Shown: piece after piece, positions 6,165 through 13,649 of the stretch
How positions within the stretch are numbered: position 1 is the stretch's first letter
Layout of the letters: every line of letters begins with the position of its first letter
Origin: VFJZ01 sp038321545
Lineage (GTDB): Bacteria > Actinomycetota > Thermoleophilia > Gaiellales > F1-60-MAGs149
NCBI GenBank assembly: GCA_038321545.1
Contig: JBBQFB010000071.1
Location: forward strand, 1 to 17,718
DNA length: 17,718 bases
Reading direction: 5' to 3'
Notes under the pieces: generated by a model
Seen by the model: only the letters and a program-made list of their open reading frames with translations
Databases searched by the model: none
What the model was told of the DNA's origin: nothing
Translations under genes and position numbers: made by a program

Positions 6165-7595
6165 ATGTCGCTCCAGAGCCGCATCCAGTCGGGCCGGTCG
6201 GACGAGCCGCAGCAGGCCTCGTCGATCTCCGACGTCCGCAACGACCAGACGACCGACCGGATCATCGACCCGTTCGCAGAGCTCAAGTCGCGCGTCCACC
6301 ACGAGGTCATCACGCGCCTCGGGCCGCGCCTGTTCTCGAACGCCAGCGGCGACGACCGCGAGCTCGCGGAGCGCGTCGGCGAGTCCGTGTCGGAGGCGCT
6401 GGCCGTCGACAAGACGCCGCTCACGCGTCAGGAGCGGGCGCAGGTCACCCGCGAGATCACCGACGACATCCTCGGCTACGGCCCGCTGGAGCCGTTCCTG
6501 CGCGACGAGACCGTGACCGAGCTGATGGTCAACGGCCCGCACAAGATCTACATCGAGCGGCGCGGCAAGCTGACCGTCACGAACGCCCAGTTCGTCGACG
6601 AGTCGCACCTGCTGCGGATCATCGACAAGATCATCAGCCGGATCGGCCGCCGCGTCGACGAGGCCTCGCCGATGGTCGACGCCCGCCTGCCCGACGGCTC
6701 CCGCGTCAACGCGATCATCCCGCCGCTCTCGATCAAGGGCGCGACGCTGACAATCCGGAAGTTCCGCAAGGACCCCTTCCAGATGCAGGACCTGATCAAG
6801 TTCGGCACGCTCACGCCGAAGTCCGGCCAGTTCCTCGAGGCCTGTGTCCGCGGCAAGCTGAACATCCTCATCTCGGGCGGCACCGGCTCGGGCAAGACGA
6901 CGACGCTGAACGTGCTGTCGGCCGCCATCCCGGACGGCGAGCGCATCATCACCGTCGAGGACGCGGCCGAGCTCCAGCTGTCCCAGGAGCACGTGATCAC
7001 GCTCGAGACGCGTCCGGCGAACATCGAGGGCAAGGGCCAGGTCACGATCCGCGACCTCGTCCGGAACACCCTGCGGATGCGGCCCGACCGCATCATCGTC
7101 GGCGAGTGTCGCGGCCCCGAGACGGTCGACATGCTCCAGGCCATGAACACGGGCCACGACGGCTCGCTCACGACCATCCACGCAAACACCCCGCGGGACG
7201 CCATGAGCCGCGTCGAGACGCTCGTGCTGACCGCCGGCGTCGACCTGCCGCTGCGCGCCATCCGCGAGCAGTCGTCGGCCGCGTTCGACCTGATCGTGCA
7301 GGTCTCCCGGCTCGTCGACGGCACGCGCCGCATCACGCACATCACCGAGGTGCTGCGGATGGAGTCGGACGTGGTGACGATGCAGGACATCTTCCTCGCG
7401 AAGCCCGTCGAGGACTCGGAGGAGACCGCGCCGTCCGGCAGCCGCCTGCTCGGCCCGCTGCTGTCCACCGGCATCAAGCCGCAGTTCCTGCACAAGCTGT
7501 CCGGCAACGGCGTGAAGCTGCCGAACCAGTTCTTCCAGCTCGAGCAGGACCGCGGCGGCACCCAGAGCCAGGCGTTCCGGAGGCAGGTTTCCTGA
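6165..7595 (+). CDS. cpaF: Tad pilus assembly ATPase CpaF/TadA
   Basis: Hexameric secretion ATPase (476 aa) that powers Flp pilus assembly from the cytosolic side of the membrane. An acidic N-terminal region leads into the PilT/VirB11-type N-domain (DDILGYGPLEPFLRD at 101-115, TELMVNGP). Catalytic motifs are all present: Walker A GGTGSGKT at 238-245, Asp box ITVEDAAEL at 262-270, Walker B RIIVGECRG at 309-317 and His box GHDGSLTTIHANTP at 330-343. A C-terminal extension of some 60 residues with low similarity to the core may contact the platform. The start follows the cpaE stop by one base, and the stop overlaps the next ATG by one base. Confidence 0.96.
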   Translation: MSLQSRIQSGRSDEPQQASSISDVRNDQTTDRIIDPFAELKSRVHHEVITRLGPRLFSNASGDDRELAERVGESVSEALAVDKTPLTRQERAQVTREITDDILGYGPLEPFLRDETVTELMVNGPHKIYIERRGKLTVTNAQFVDESHLLRIIDKIISRIGRRVDEASPMVDARLPDGSRVNAIIPPLSIKGATLTIRKFRKDPFQMQDLIKFGTLTPKSGQFLEACVRGKLNILISGGTGSGKTTTLNVLSAAIPDGERIITVEDAAELQLSQEHVITLETRPANIEGKGQVTIRDLVRNTLRMRPDRIIVGECRGPETVDMLQAMNTGHDGSLTTIHANTPRDAMSRVETLVLTAGVDLPLRAIREQSSAAFDLIVQVSRLVDGTRRITHITEVLRMESDVVTMQDIFLAKPVEDSEETAPSGSRLLGPLLSTGIKPQFLHKLSGNGVKLPNQFFQLEQDRGGTQSQAFRRQVS

Positions 7596-9451
7596 TGCGG
7601 CGGCTGCTCGTCCTCGCAGCCGCATCGCTCGCGATCGCGGCCCCTGCGGCTGACGCCGCCGTGACCGTCCGCGGCCTCGATACCACGCGTCTGCCGCTGG
7701 TCCGGATCACGGTCGCTGCCGACTCCACCACCCCCGGCAAGCCGCCGGCGTTCATCGTCCGGGAGAACACCCGCGAGGTCGGCGCGCTGACGGTCGGCGC
7801 GCCCTCCGAGGCGTCGTCGATCGTGCTCGCGATCGACACGTCCGGCTCGATGCAGGGTGGCCCGATCGCCGAGGCGCTGGCCGCGGCCGGCGAGTTCCTC
7901 GCCAGCGTGAAACAGGGTGACCAGGTTGCGATCGTCGGATTCGGTCACACCGCATCTGTCGCACAGCCGCTCACGAGCGACACCGGCGCGCTGGCCGCCG
8001 CGCTCGCGGGCCTCACCTCCGACCACCAGTCGGGTACGGCGCTCAACGACGCCGTCGCGATCGGCGTCAAGGAGCTCGCGACCGCCCCGGTCACGTCGCG
8101 CCGGGTGCTGATCGTGATGACGGACGGCAAGGACTCGTCGTCGCTCGTGACGATGAAGGACGTCGCCAGACAGGCCACCGAGGCGCAGGTCGCCGTCTAC
8201 CCGATCGCGCTGCGCTCCACGCAGTACACGCCCGATGTGCTGCAGCAGCTGGCCGGCGGCACCGGCGGCTCGTTCCGCGACGCCGAGTCCGGCGGGCTCG
8301 CCAACGTGTACCACGCCGTCGCCGAGGAGCTCGCGAAGACGTACGTGCTCACCTACCGGTCGAGCGAGTCGCAGCGGGTCGAGGTCGCGGTCACCGCGGA
8401 CGGCATCACGGCGAAGACCGGCTACGCCGCGGGCGCAGCACCCGTCGTGAACACGAACACCGGGCTCATCCCGCAGTCGGTGACCGGCTCCGTGTGGTCG
8501 TCGTTCGGGCTCGCCGCGATCGTGTTCGCCCTGATCCTGAGCGGCTTTGCCGTGATCTTCCGCCCCCGCCCGCAGCGGAGCCTGACGAAGCAGCTCGAGG
8601 GCTACACCGAGTTCTCCAAGCGCAAGCTCGACGACGACCCCACCGAGCGCGTCGCGCTGCACGTGAAGCTCGCGCGGTCGACCGAGAAGGTGCTCGGCGG
8701 CCTCCAGTTCTGGAAGAACACCGCGTCGCTGATCGAGCGTTCCGACCTGCCGCTGCGCACCGGCGAGGTGTTCTACATGCAGCTCGGCGCCGCGCTGCTG
8801 CTCGGGTTCCCGGCCGGTGCCGGCGGTGTGTTCCCGCTGGTCACCCTCGGCCTGTTCGCTCTCGGCTTCTTCCTGCCCGTGCTGTGGCTGAAGCTGAAGG
8901 CGCGCCGGCGCTCGAAGGCCTTCGAGGACCAGCTGCCCGACACGCTGGTCGCGATGGCCGCCTCGCTGAAGGCCGGCCACTCCTGGAACCAGGCGATGGA
9001 GACGGTCATCCGCGAGGGCTCCGAGCCGACCAGCCGCGAGTTCGGCCGGGTCGCGAACGAGGTGCGGCTCGGTCGTCCCAACGACGATGCGATGGCGTCG
9101 ATGGCCACCCGCATGGGATCGCTGGACTTCGAGTTCGTGGTCATGAGCGTGAACATCCAGCGCCAGGTCGGCGGCTCGCTGGCCGACCTGCTCGACCAGG
9201 TCGCCGAGACCGTCCGGCAGCGCCAGCAGTTCCGCCGCAAGGTGAAGGCGCTGTGCGCGATGGGGCGCATGTCGGCGTACACGCTGGTCGCGCTGCCGTT
9301 CGTGATGGCCTTCGCGATCTTCCTCCTGAACCCCAAGTACCTCTCCCCGCTGTGGTCCACGGGTACCGGGATCATGCTCGTCGTGATCGCGTTCGTATCG
9401 ATCTCGATCGGCGCCCTGGTCCTGAAAAAGATCGTCTCCTTCAAGGTGTGA
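7595..9451 (+). CDS. tadB: vWA-TadB fusion: secreted von Willebrand A domain joined to Tad platform protein TadB
   Basis: 618-aa protein, about twice the usual TadB length. Residues 1-22 look like a signal peptide (MRRLLVLAAASLAIAAPAADA). Residues about 70-250 form a von Willebrand A domain with a complete MIDAS: DTSGS at 81-85, Thr148 in SGTALND and Asp177 in MTDG. A membrane helix at about 301-322 is followed by a basic stop (FRPRPQR). Residues 340-618 are a T2SSF/TadB domain: a hydrophobic block at 395-432, the cytosolic segment EDQLPDTLVAMAASLKAG at 444-461 and IQRQVGGSLADLLDQVAE at 521-538, then helices at about 560-580 and 590-612. The vWA part is predicted outside the cell and the TadB part is the membrane platform that CpaF acts on. 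The start is ATG in TGATG, overlapping the cpaF stop. Confidence 0.9.
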   Translation: MRRLLVLAAASLAIAAPAADAAVTVRGLDTTRLPLVRITVAADSTTPGKPPAFIVRENTREVGALTVGAPSEASSIVLAIDTSGSMQGGPIAEALAAAGEFLASVKQGDQVAIVGFGHTASVAQPLTSDTGALAAALAGLTSDHQSGTALNDAVAIGVKELATAPVTSRRVLIVMTDGKDSSSLVTMKDVARQATEAQVAVYPIALRSTQYTPDVLQQLAGGTGGSFRDAESGGLANVYHAVAEELAKTYVLTYRSSESQRVEVAVTADGITAKTGYAAGAAPVVNTNTGLIPQSVTGSVWSSFGLAAIVFALILSGFAVIFRPRPQRSLTKQLEGYTEFSKRKLDDDPTERVALHVKLARSTEKVLGGLQFWKNTASLIERSDLPLRTGEVFYMQLGAALLLGFPAGAGGVFPLVTLGLFALGFFLPVLWLKLKARRRSKAFEDQLPDTLVAMAASLKAGHSWNQAMETVIREGSEPTSREFGRVANEVRLGRPNDDAMASMATRMGSLDFEFVVMSVNIQRQVGGSLADLLDQVAETVRQRQQFRRKVKALCAMGRMSAYTLVALPFVMAFAIFLLNPKYLSPLWSTGTGIMLVVIAFVSISIGALVLKKIVSFKV

Positions 9452-9459
9452 GCTGACGC

Positions 9460-10365
9460 ATGTTGCTGATCATCGTCGTCGTCCTGGTCGCCTGTGCGAC
9501 CTACTTCCTGCTCCAGGGCATCACCGCAGGCCAGAAGCAGGTCGCGACCTCGCTGCGCCGCGCGAAGACCTACGGCGGTTACTCGCTGCGGGAGGCCGAG
9601 CTCGGTAAGAGCGTCTCCGACCGGGTCGTCGGCCCGGCCGCCCACCGGCTCGCGTCGCTCGCGCTCCGGGCGACGCCGAAAGGCTCCGTCGAGGAGACCC
9701 GCCGCAAGCTGATCGCGGCCGGCAAGACCCGTGCCGACCCCACCCGGTACCTGGCCGGCAAGGCCGTCATCGCGAGTCTGTTCCTGCTGTTCGGCTTCCT
9801 GCTGCTCGTGACGGGATCGCCGATGCAGACCTGCGTCCTCGTCACCATCGGCGGCGTCGTCGGCTCGTTCGTGATGCCCGACTACTACCTGTCGCTCCGC
9901 ACGAGGGCACGCAAGGAGGAGCTCGTCTCGCAGATGCCCGACGTGCTCGACCTCCTGACCGTCTCGGTCGAGGCGGGCCTCGGCTTCGACGCCGCGATCG
10001 CGAAGGTGTGCGACCGGATGCACGGGCCGCTGGTCGAGGAGCTCCGGATCGTGCTGCACGAGATGCGCATCGGCGAGAGCCGCGCGAAGTCCCTCAAGAA
10101 CCTCGCAGACCGGCTCGACATGAACGAGACCACGACCTTCGCGCGCTCGATCATCCAGGCCGACCAGCTCGGCATCTCGCTGGCCCGGATCCTGCGCGTG
10201 CAGGGTCAGGACATGCGTCATCGCCGTCAGATGGCGGCGGAGGAGCGCGCCATGAAGGCGCCGATCAAGATGCTCTTCCCGATCGCGGTCTTCATCTTCC
10301 CGGCCATGTTCATCGTCATTCTCGGCCCGGCGATGATCCAGCTGATGAAGATGTTCACGGGCTGA
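9460..10365 (+). CDS. tadC: Tad pilus platform protein TadC (T2SSF family)
   Basis: Second inner-membrane platform protein (301 aa) that pairs with TadB beneath the pilus. It has an N-terminal membrane helix (residues 2-19), two helices at about 102-119 and 124-142, the cytosolic T2SSF domain beginning QMPDVLDLLTVSVEAGLGFD at 158-177, and a C-terminal helix at 270-296 with the family-typical PAMFIVILGPA. There is no vWA extension, unlike its partner. It starts 8 bases after the tadB stop, with only a weak ribosome site, and is probably the last gene of the operon. Its last 11 bases overlap the end of the convergent HD-domain gene, so there is no room for a separate terminator between them. 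Confidence 0.94.
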   Translation: MLLIIVVVLVACATYFLLQGITAGQKQVATSLRRAKTYGGYSLREAELGKSVSDRVVGPAAHRLASLALRATPKGSVEETRRKLIAAGKTRADPTRYLAGKAVIASLFLLFGFLLLVTGSPMQTCVLVTIGGVVGSFVMPDYYLSLRTRARKEELVSQMPDVLDLLTVSVEAGLGFDAAIAKVCDRMHGPLVEELRIVLHEMRIGESRAKSLKNLADRLDMNETTTFARSIIQADQLGISLARILRVQGQDMRHRRQMAAEERAMKAPIKMLFPIAVFIFPAMFIVILGPAMIQLMKMFTG

Positions 10366-10912
10366 GCGCGCGCAGCTCGTCCACCCGCTCCGCGAGCTCG
10401 CTGCGGAGCGGCTCGCAGCCCTCGAGGCGGAGCAGCACCGTGTCGGCGACCGTCGTGTAGTACCAGAGCTGCTTGGCAGCACCGCGGCGGAAGCGCAGCC
10501 AGACGTCGTCGCCGATCTCGCGATGGTCGAGCACGACGTCAGTGATGTTCGCGCACACGTCGGCGGCCTTCAGCTGGAGCACGTGCTGCGACGCATCGCC
10601 GAGGTGCTCGATGGTCGCGGTCTTGCGTTCCTGCCACGAACGCAGCTTGTCCTCGGTGACGGCCCGCACCAGCTCGGCCACCTCGTCGCCGAACGCGAGC
10701 GAGATGTCGTCGAGCTCGACGCCGGCGTCCTCCACGGTGTCGTGGAGGTACGCGGCGCAGATCAGGTCCTCGGACGCGCCGCTGGCGGCGAGCAGCGTCG
10801 CGACGGTGATCGGGTGCAGGATGTACGGCTCGTCGCCGCCCTTGCGCTGCTGCCCGCGGTGGGCGCGCTCCGCAAACCGCAGCGCGGCCCGCACCCTCTC
10901 CGAGTAGATCAT
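10355..10912 (-). CDS. Stand-alone HD-domain protein, small alarmone hydrolase (MESH1/SpoT-HD) family
   Basis: 185-aa protein made only of the RelA/SpoT-type HD hydrolase domain; there is no synthetase, TGS or ACT domain. Visible motifs are AHRGQQRKGG with His18, PYILHP with His33, LHDTVEDAG with His57-Asp58 and Glu61-Asp62, and KAADV with Asp118, which together make the metal and ppGpp-binding set. The length matches MESH1-like and bacterial small alarmone hydrolases. Expected activity is removal of the 3'-pyrophosphate of (p)ppGpp; other nucleotide substrates, such as NADPH in animal MESH1, are possible. A TAAGCT box lies exactly six bases before the ATG, with no ribosome site, suggesting a leaderless transcript. 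It lies 13 bases after the lipoprotein gene and may also be read through from it. Confidence 0.85.
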   Translation of the reverse strand: MIYSERVRAALRFAERAHRGQQRKGGDEPYILHPITVATLLAASGASEDLICAAYLHDTVEDAGVELDDISLAFGDEVAELVRAVTEDKLRSWQERKTATIEHLGDASQHVLQLKAADVCANITDVVLDHREIGDDVWLRFRRGAAKQLWYYTTVADTVLLRLEGCEPLRSELAERVDELRALSP

Positions 10913-10918
10913 GGCGCC

Positions 10919-10924
10919 AGCTTA
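10919..10924 (-). promoter_or_regulatory. Leaderless -10 box of the HD gene (TAAGCT)
   Basis: TAAGCT on the minus strand, six bases (GGCGCC) before the ATG at 10912. The spacing places the transcription start at or next to the A of the ATG. It immediately follows the stop codon of the upstream lipoprotein gene. Confidence 0.5.
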
Positions 10925-10925
10925 C

Positions 10926-11510
10926 TCAGAGTCCGGGTGGGAAGGTGTAGGCGACGTGCGGCTTGATCCGGGGCCGTCCCACCTGCAGCACGATCTGGGC
11001 GTGGCGGTTCAGCGGGATGGCGGCTGGATCGCCCTCCCAGCGGTGGCCGTCGACGTGCGCGGTGACGCTCCCCCGGTAGCCGGCGAAGCCGGCGCGGCCC
11101 AGCGGCTGACCCCAGATCGCGAACACGTCGCCGAGTGTCCGGTCGGCGCCCGTGACCTCGATCACGCCGGTCGGCTCACGCGTCACGATCGCGTGCTCGC
11201 ACGAGCCGGACTCGACGTACGGGACCGTCCCGACCCACGGCCGGCCGATGCCGATGCCGGACGGCACGAGCACGACCCAGCCGTCCACGAACAGCTCGAG
11301 GTGCACGCCGTAGGCGGGGCCGGCGGGCCGTGCCGTGCACTGCAGGGCGGGCGTTCCGACGGCGCCCGCGGCGAGCGTGAACCGCTCTCCCACACCGATC
11401 GGCCGCGGCTCCGGTGCATATCCCCCGCCGCCGCACGCCGTCAGCGTCAGAAGGACCGCGATTGCAGCACCTAATGGCAGGAGTGAGACGGGCGAGCCCG
11501 TACGGTGCAA
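10926..11510 (-). CDS. Predicted secreted lipoprotein, unknown function
   Basis: The frame is open from 11660, but that ATG lies inside tRNA-Cys and the first 30 or so codons translate tRNA sequence. The most plausible start is TTG at 11510, giving a 25-residue signal peptide (HRTGSP, then LLPLGAAIAVLLTL) and lipobox LTAC, so the mature protein begins at Cys-Gly-Gly-Gly-Gly; another TTG at 11561 is possible. No clear ribosome site supports either. The C-terminal part, with TLGDVFAIWGQPL, a GDPAAIPL-type turn, HAQIVLQVG and YTFPPGL, resembles a family of uncharacterised secreted proteins I know from actinobacteria, whose usual pattern is LGQFFDIWGQPL ... HAxIQLDVG ... YTFPxGL. No catalytic motif is seen. 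Confidence 0.7.
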   Translation of the reverse strand: MHRTGSPVSLLPLGAAIAVLLTLTACGGGGYAPEPRPIGVGERFTLAAGAVGTPALQCTARPAGPAYGVHLELFVDGWVVLVPSGIGIGRPWVGTVPYVESGSCEHAIVTREPTGVIEVTGADRTLGDVFAIWGQPLGRAGFAGYRGSVTAHVDGHRWEGDPAAIPLNRHAQIVLQVGRPRIKPHVAYTFPPGL

Positions 11511-11514
11511 TGGG

Positions 11515-11578
11515 ACGCCCGGGGTCGCGGTCAGGGGAAACGAACCCCGTCGATGGGACAAATTGCGTCCCCGGGCGT
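11515..11578 (-). repeat. Inverted repeat between tRNA-Cys and the lipoprotein gene
   Basis: Arms ACGCCCGGGG (11515-11524) and CCCCGGGCGT (11569-11578) form a perfect 10-bp stem enclosing 44 bases that hold a smaller GGGG / CCCC hairpin (11534-11548). On the minus strand it lies 18 bases after the tRNA-Cys 3' end and abuts the lipoprotein start. It could be a tRNA terminator or processing structure, or a translation-blocking structure. There is no T-run. Confidence 0.4.
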
Positions 11579-11595
11579 TCCGTTCACGAGGCAAG

Positions 11596-11666
11596 AGGCG
11601 ACGACCAGAATCGAACTGGTGTGGACGGCTTTGCAGGCCGCTGCCTAACCACTCGGCCACGTCGCC
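11596..11666 (-). tRNA. tRNA-Cys (anticodon GCA)
   Basis: 71-base cloverleaf on the minus strand. The acceptor stem GGCGACG pairs perfectly with CGTCGCC, with discriminator T73, the cysteine identity base. The anticodon stem GCGGC/GCCGT encloses loop CTGCAAA with anticodon GCA. The T arm is ACCAG-TTCGATT-CTGGT. CCA is not encoded. A TACACT -10-like box lies upstream at 11677-11682. The gene is divergent from parA. Confidence 0.95.
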
Positions 11667-11676
11667 TTCGGGCGCC

Positions 11677-11682
11677 AGTGTA
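11677..11682 (-). promoter_or_regulatory. Candidate -10 box of tRNA-Cys (TACACT)
   Basis: TACACT on the minus strand, ten bases before the tRNA 5' end. No strong -35 match is visible 17 bases further upstream. Confidence 0.35.
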
Positions 11683-11733
11683 GCGACGGCCGGACACGTG
11701 CCGATCCACCCGACGAAACCGCGGCCCCGTGCC

Positions 11734-11739
11734 TAGAAT
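11734..11739 (+). promoter_or_regulatory. Leaderless -10 box of parA (TAGAAT)
   Basis: TAGAAT, then six bases (CAGCCT), then the ATG at 11746. No Shine-Dalgarno site is present. This is the best match among the leaderless candidates in the window. Confidence 0.55.
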
Positions 11740-11745
11740 CAGCCT

Positions 11746-12618
11746 ATGGCAGTGGTCGCGGTGTTCAATCGCAAGGGTGGCGTGGGCAAGACCACGACCG
11801 CCGTCAGCGTCGCGTCCGCACTCGCCCTGGCGGGTCACCGGACGCTCCTCGTCGATCTCGATCCGCAGGGCTCTGCAGGTCGTTCCCTGGGCGTCGAGGT
11901 CGAGGACGGCCGCGGCTCGAGCGCACTGTTCACGACGAAGGGCAAGATCGGCGCTGCGTACCCATCGCACCCGGCGCTGTACCGGCTCGGCGTGATCGCG
12001 GCCGATCCCGCGCTCGGCGAGGTCGAGGCGGAGCTGCTCGCCGACGGCCGCCGCCGCGCCCGGCTGGGCGCCGGGCTGCAGCGTTCGCGCGAACACTGGG
12101 CCGTGACGGTCATCGACGCGCCGCCGGCGCTGGGCGGCCTCTCCGACGCTGCGCTGCGCGCCGCCGACGCCGTGCTGGTGCCGGTCGCGGCCGACTTCCT
12201 CGCGCTCGACGCGCTGCGCTCGACGCTGGCGGCGGTGCGGGCAGTCGAGAAAGCCCGCGGGGCAGCCTACGCGCCGCTCGTCGTGCTGCCGACGTTCGTC
12301 GACCGCCGGCGCGCGAGCGCCGACGCGGTCGAGCTCCTGCAGGCGCAGTTCGGCGACCTGCTGCTGGCCGGCGGCATCCCGCGCAGCGTCCGGTTCGACG
12401 GCGCCGCGCTGGCCGGCCTTCCGATCGGCATCACGGCCCCGCGGAGCGCGCCGGCGATCGCGTACGCAGACGCCGCGGCGGCGCTGTCCGAGGCGCTGGC
12501 CGGAGCACCGAAGAAGGCGAAGGCGACGCGTCGCCCGGCCGTGAAGAAGTTCGTCCGGGCCGATATGCGCGACGCGCTGCGCGAGATCCGCCGCCCGACC
12601 GCGAGCGAGGCCGGCTAG
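11746..12618 (+). CDS. Orphan ParA/Soj-family ATPase
   Basis: 290-aa P-loop ATPase of the ParA family, which binds DNA or membrane as an ATP-dependent dimer to position cargo. The deviant Walker A KGGVGKTTT spans residues 10-18 at the very N-terminus, TLLVDLDPQGS lies at 33-43 and the Walker B motif VTVIDAPPALGG at 120-131 with Asp124. The C-terminus is lysine/arginine-rich (KKAKATRRPAVKKF), which could bind DNA non-specifically. No ParB gene or parS-like site is adjacent, so this is not the normal chromosomal parAB pair; the cargo is unknown. It may equally serve chromosome, pilus or other positioning. It converges with holA, and the two stop codons share one CTAG. Confidence 0.85.
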   Translation: MAVVAVFNRKGGVGKTTTAVSVASALALAGHRTLLVDLDPQGSAGRSLGVEVEDGRGSSALFTTKGKIGAAYPSHPALYRLGVIAADPALGEVEAELLADGRRRARLGAGLQRSREHWAVTVIDAPPALGGLSDAALRAADAVLVPVAADFLALDALRSTLAAVRAVEKARGAAYAPLVVLPTFVDRRRASADAVELLQAQFGDLLLAGGIPRSVRFDGAALAGLPIGITAPRSAPAIAYADAAAALSEALAGAPKKAKATRRPAVKKFVRADMRDALREIRRPTASEAG

Positions 12619-13562
12619 AGGGACTCGGAGAGGGCTCGCTCGAGGGCCAGCTCGGGGTCGATCCGCCGGCCGCCCTTCATGGCGTGGTCGGCGTCGGCCA
12701 GGCGGCAGATCGCCAGCGCCGCCTCGCGCTCCGACCAGGCGGAGGCGGCGGCGACCGCCTTCTTCGCGCGGAACTCGTGGATGCCGAGACGCCGCGCCAG
12801 GGTGGCGGACGATCCGCCCGCGTCGAGCTCGCGACGCGCCTGCCGCAGCAGGTCGACCTGGCGCGCGACCATCGGCAGCAGCGCATGGGGCTTGTCTCCC
12901 GCGTCGAAGGCGCGCTCGAGCACGCGGAACGTCGAGCGCCGCTGGCGCGCGGCGACCGCATCGTTGAGGGCGAAGGCCGAGACGCCGCCGCCGGGGAACG
13001 CGAGCGCCTCGACCATCTCGGCATCGATCGGCTCGCCGGCTGCGAACGTGGTGAGCTTGTCGAGCTCGCCCTCCAGCGCGATCGCGTCGGGGCCGACGAT
13101 GTCGATCAGCAGCCGCAGCGCCTCCGAGTCGATCTGCGCCCCGATCCGTTGCGCCTCCTTGCGCAGATGGTTGGGCAGCTCCTTCTCGCCCGGTACGTCG
13201 AAGGCCAGCCGCCGCTTGCCGTCGATGGCCTTCATCAGCCGGTGATCCTTCTTCATGCCCGGGCCGGCGACGAGCGCCAGCGTGGTGCCGGGCGTGGGCG
13301 CCGCGAGGTACGGCTCGAGCGGCTTCACCGCCTCGGCCAGCCACGCATCGACGCCGGAGACGAGGATCAGGCGGTCGCCGGCGAACAGCCCCAGTTGCTC
13401 GCACATTCCCGCCACGCTGCGCGCGTCGGTATCGATCGCATCGTGCAGCTCCTCACTGCCGCCGGCCGCGGCGACGGCGGCGCGGAGGCGGCTGACGGCG
13501 CGCAGCACCTTCGGCCGGTCGGTGCCGCAGATCAGGTAGACGGGTTCGAGCGCGTCGCTCAC
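12615..13562 (-). CDS. holA: DNA polymerase III subunit delta
   Basis: Delta subunit of the clamp loader (315 aa), which opens the sliding clamp during replication. The N-terminal part (VYLICGTDRPKVLRAVSRLR, then LGLFAGDRLILVSGVDAWL) is the delta domain I fold. The middle has EKELPNHLRKEAQRIG, DIVGPDAIALEGELDKL and the C-terminal part has MVARQVDLLRQAR and FRAKKAVAAA, all typical of HolA. The GTG at 13562 is supported by TAGGCT exactly six bases upstream; GGAGA lies too close to serve as a normal ribosome site. It is located near comEC/comEA as in many bacteria. The stop overlaps that of parA tail to tail. Confidence 0.92.
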   Translation of the reverse strand: MSDALEPVYLICGTDRPKVLRAVSRLRAAVAAAGGSEELHDAIDTDARSVAGMCEQLGLFAGDRLILVSGVDAWLAEAVKPLEPYLAAPTPGTTLALVAGPGMKKDHRLMKAIDGKRRLAFDVPGEKELPNHLRKEAQRIGAQIDSEALRLLIDIVGPDAIALEGELDKLTTFAAGEPIDAEMVEALAFPGGGVSAFALNDAVAARQRRSTFRVLERAFDAGDKPHALLPMVARQVDLLRQARRELDAGGSSATLARRLGIHEFRAKKAVAAASAWSEREAALAICRLADADHAMKGGRRIDPELALERALSESL

Positions 13563-13568
13563 GTCTCC

Positions 13569-13574
13569 AGCCTA
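13569..13574 (-). promoter_or_regulatory. Leaderless -10 box of holA (TAGGCT)
   Basis: TAGGCT on the minus strand, six bases (GGAGAC) before the GTG at 13562. The spacing fits transcription starting at the start codon. Confidence 0.5.
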
Positions 13575-13613
13575 GCTGCTCCCCCCTGTGCGGGCAGTCC
13601 CGCCGCCGAGCCG

Positions 13614-13619
13614 TACACT
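13614..13619 (+). promoter_or_regulatory. Candidate -10 box for the 66-aa gene (TACACT)
   Basis: TACACT 30 bases before the ATG, leaving room for a short leader with a GGAG ribosome site at 13641-13644. The -35 region is not recognisable. Confidence 0.35.
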
Positions 13620-13649
13620 TCCCGGCAGTCCCTCGGCCCTGGAGCGATG

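Noticed and set aside
7106..7594. Extension of the vWA-TadB frame upstream to an ATG at 7106
   Set aside because: This part overlaps cpaF in another frame and encodes Arg/His-rich nonsense. The ATG at 7595 gives a signal peptide and the TGATG overlap typical of this operon.
5874..10482. Long minus-strand open frames opposite cpaE, cpaF, tadB and tadC (up to about 800 codons)
   Set aside because: They mirror real Tad genes, have biased His/Arg/Glu-rich products without domains, and lack ribosome sites.
11511..11660. Extension of the lipoprotein frame to the ATG at 11660
   Set aside because: The ATG and the following codons lie inside tRNA-Cys; the lipoprotein signal sequence only begins near 11510.
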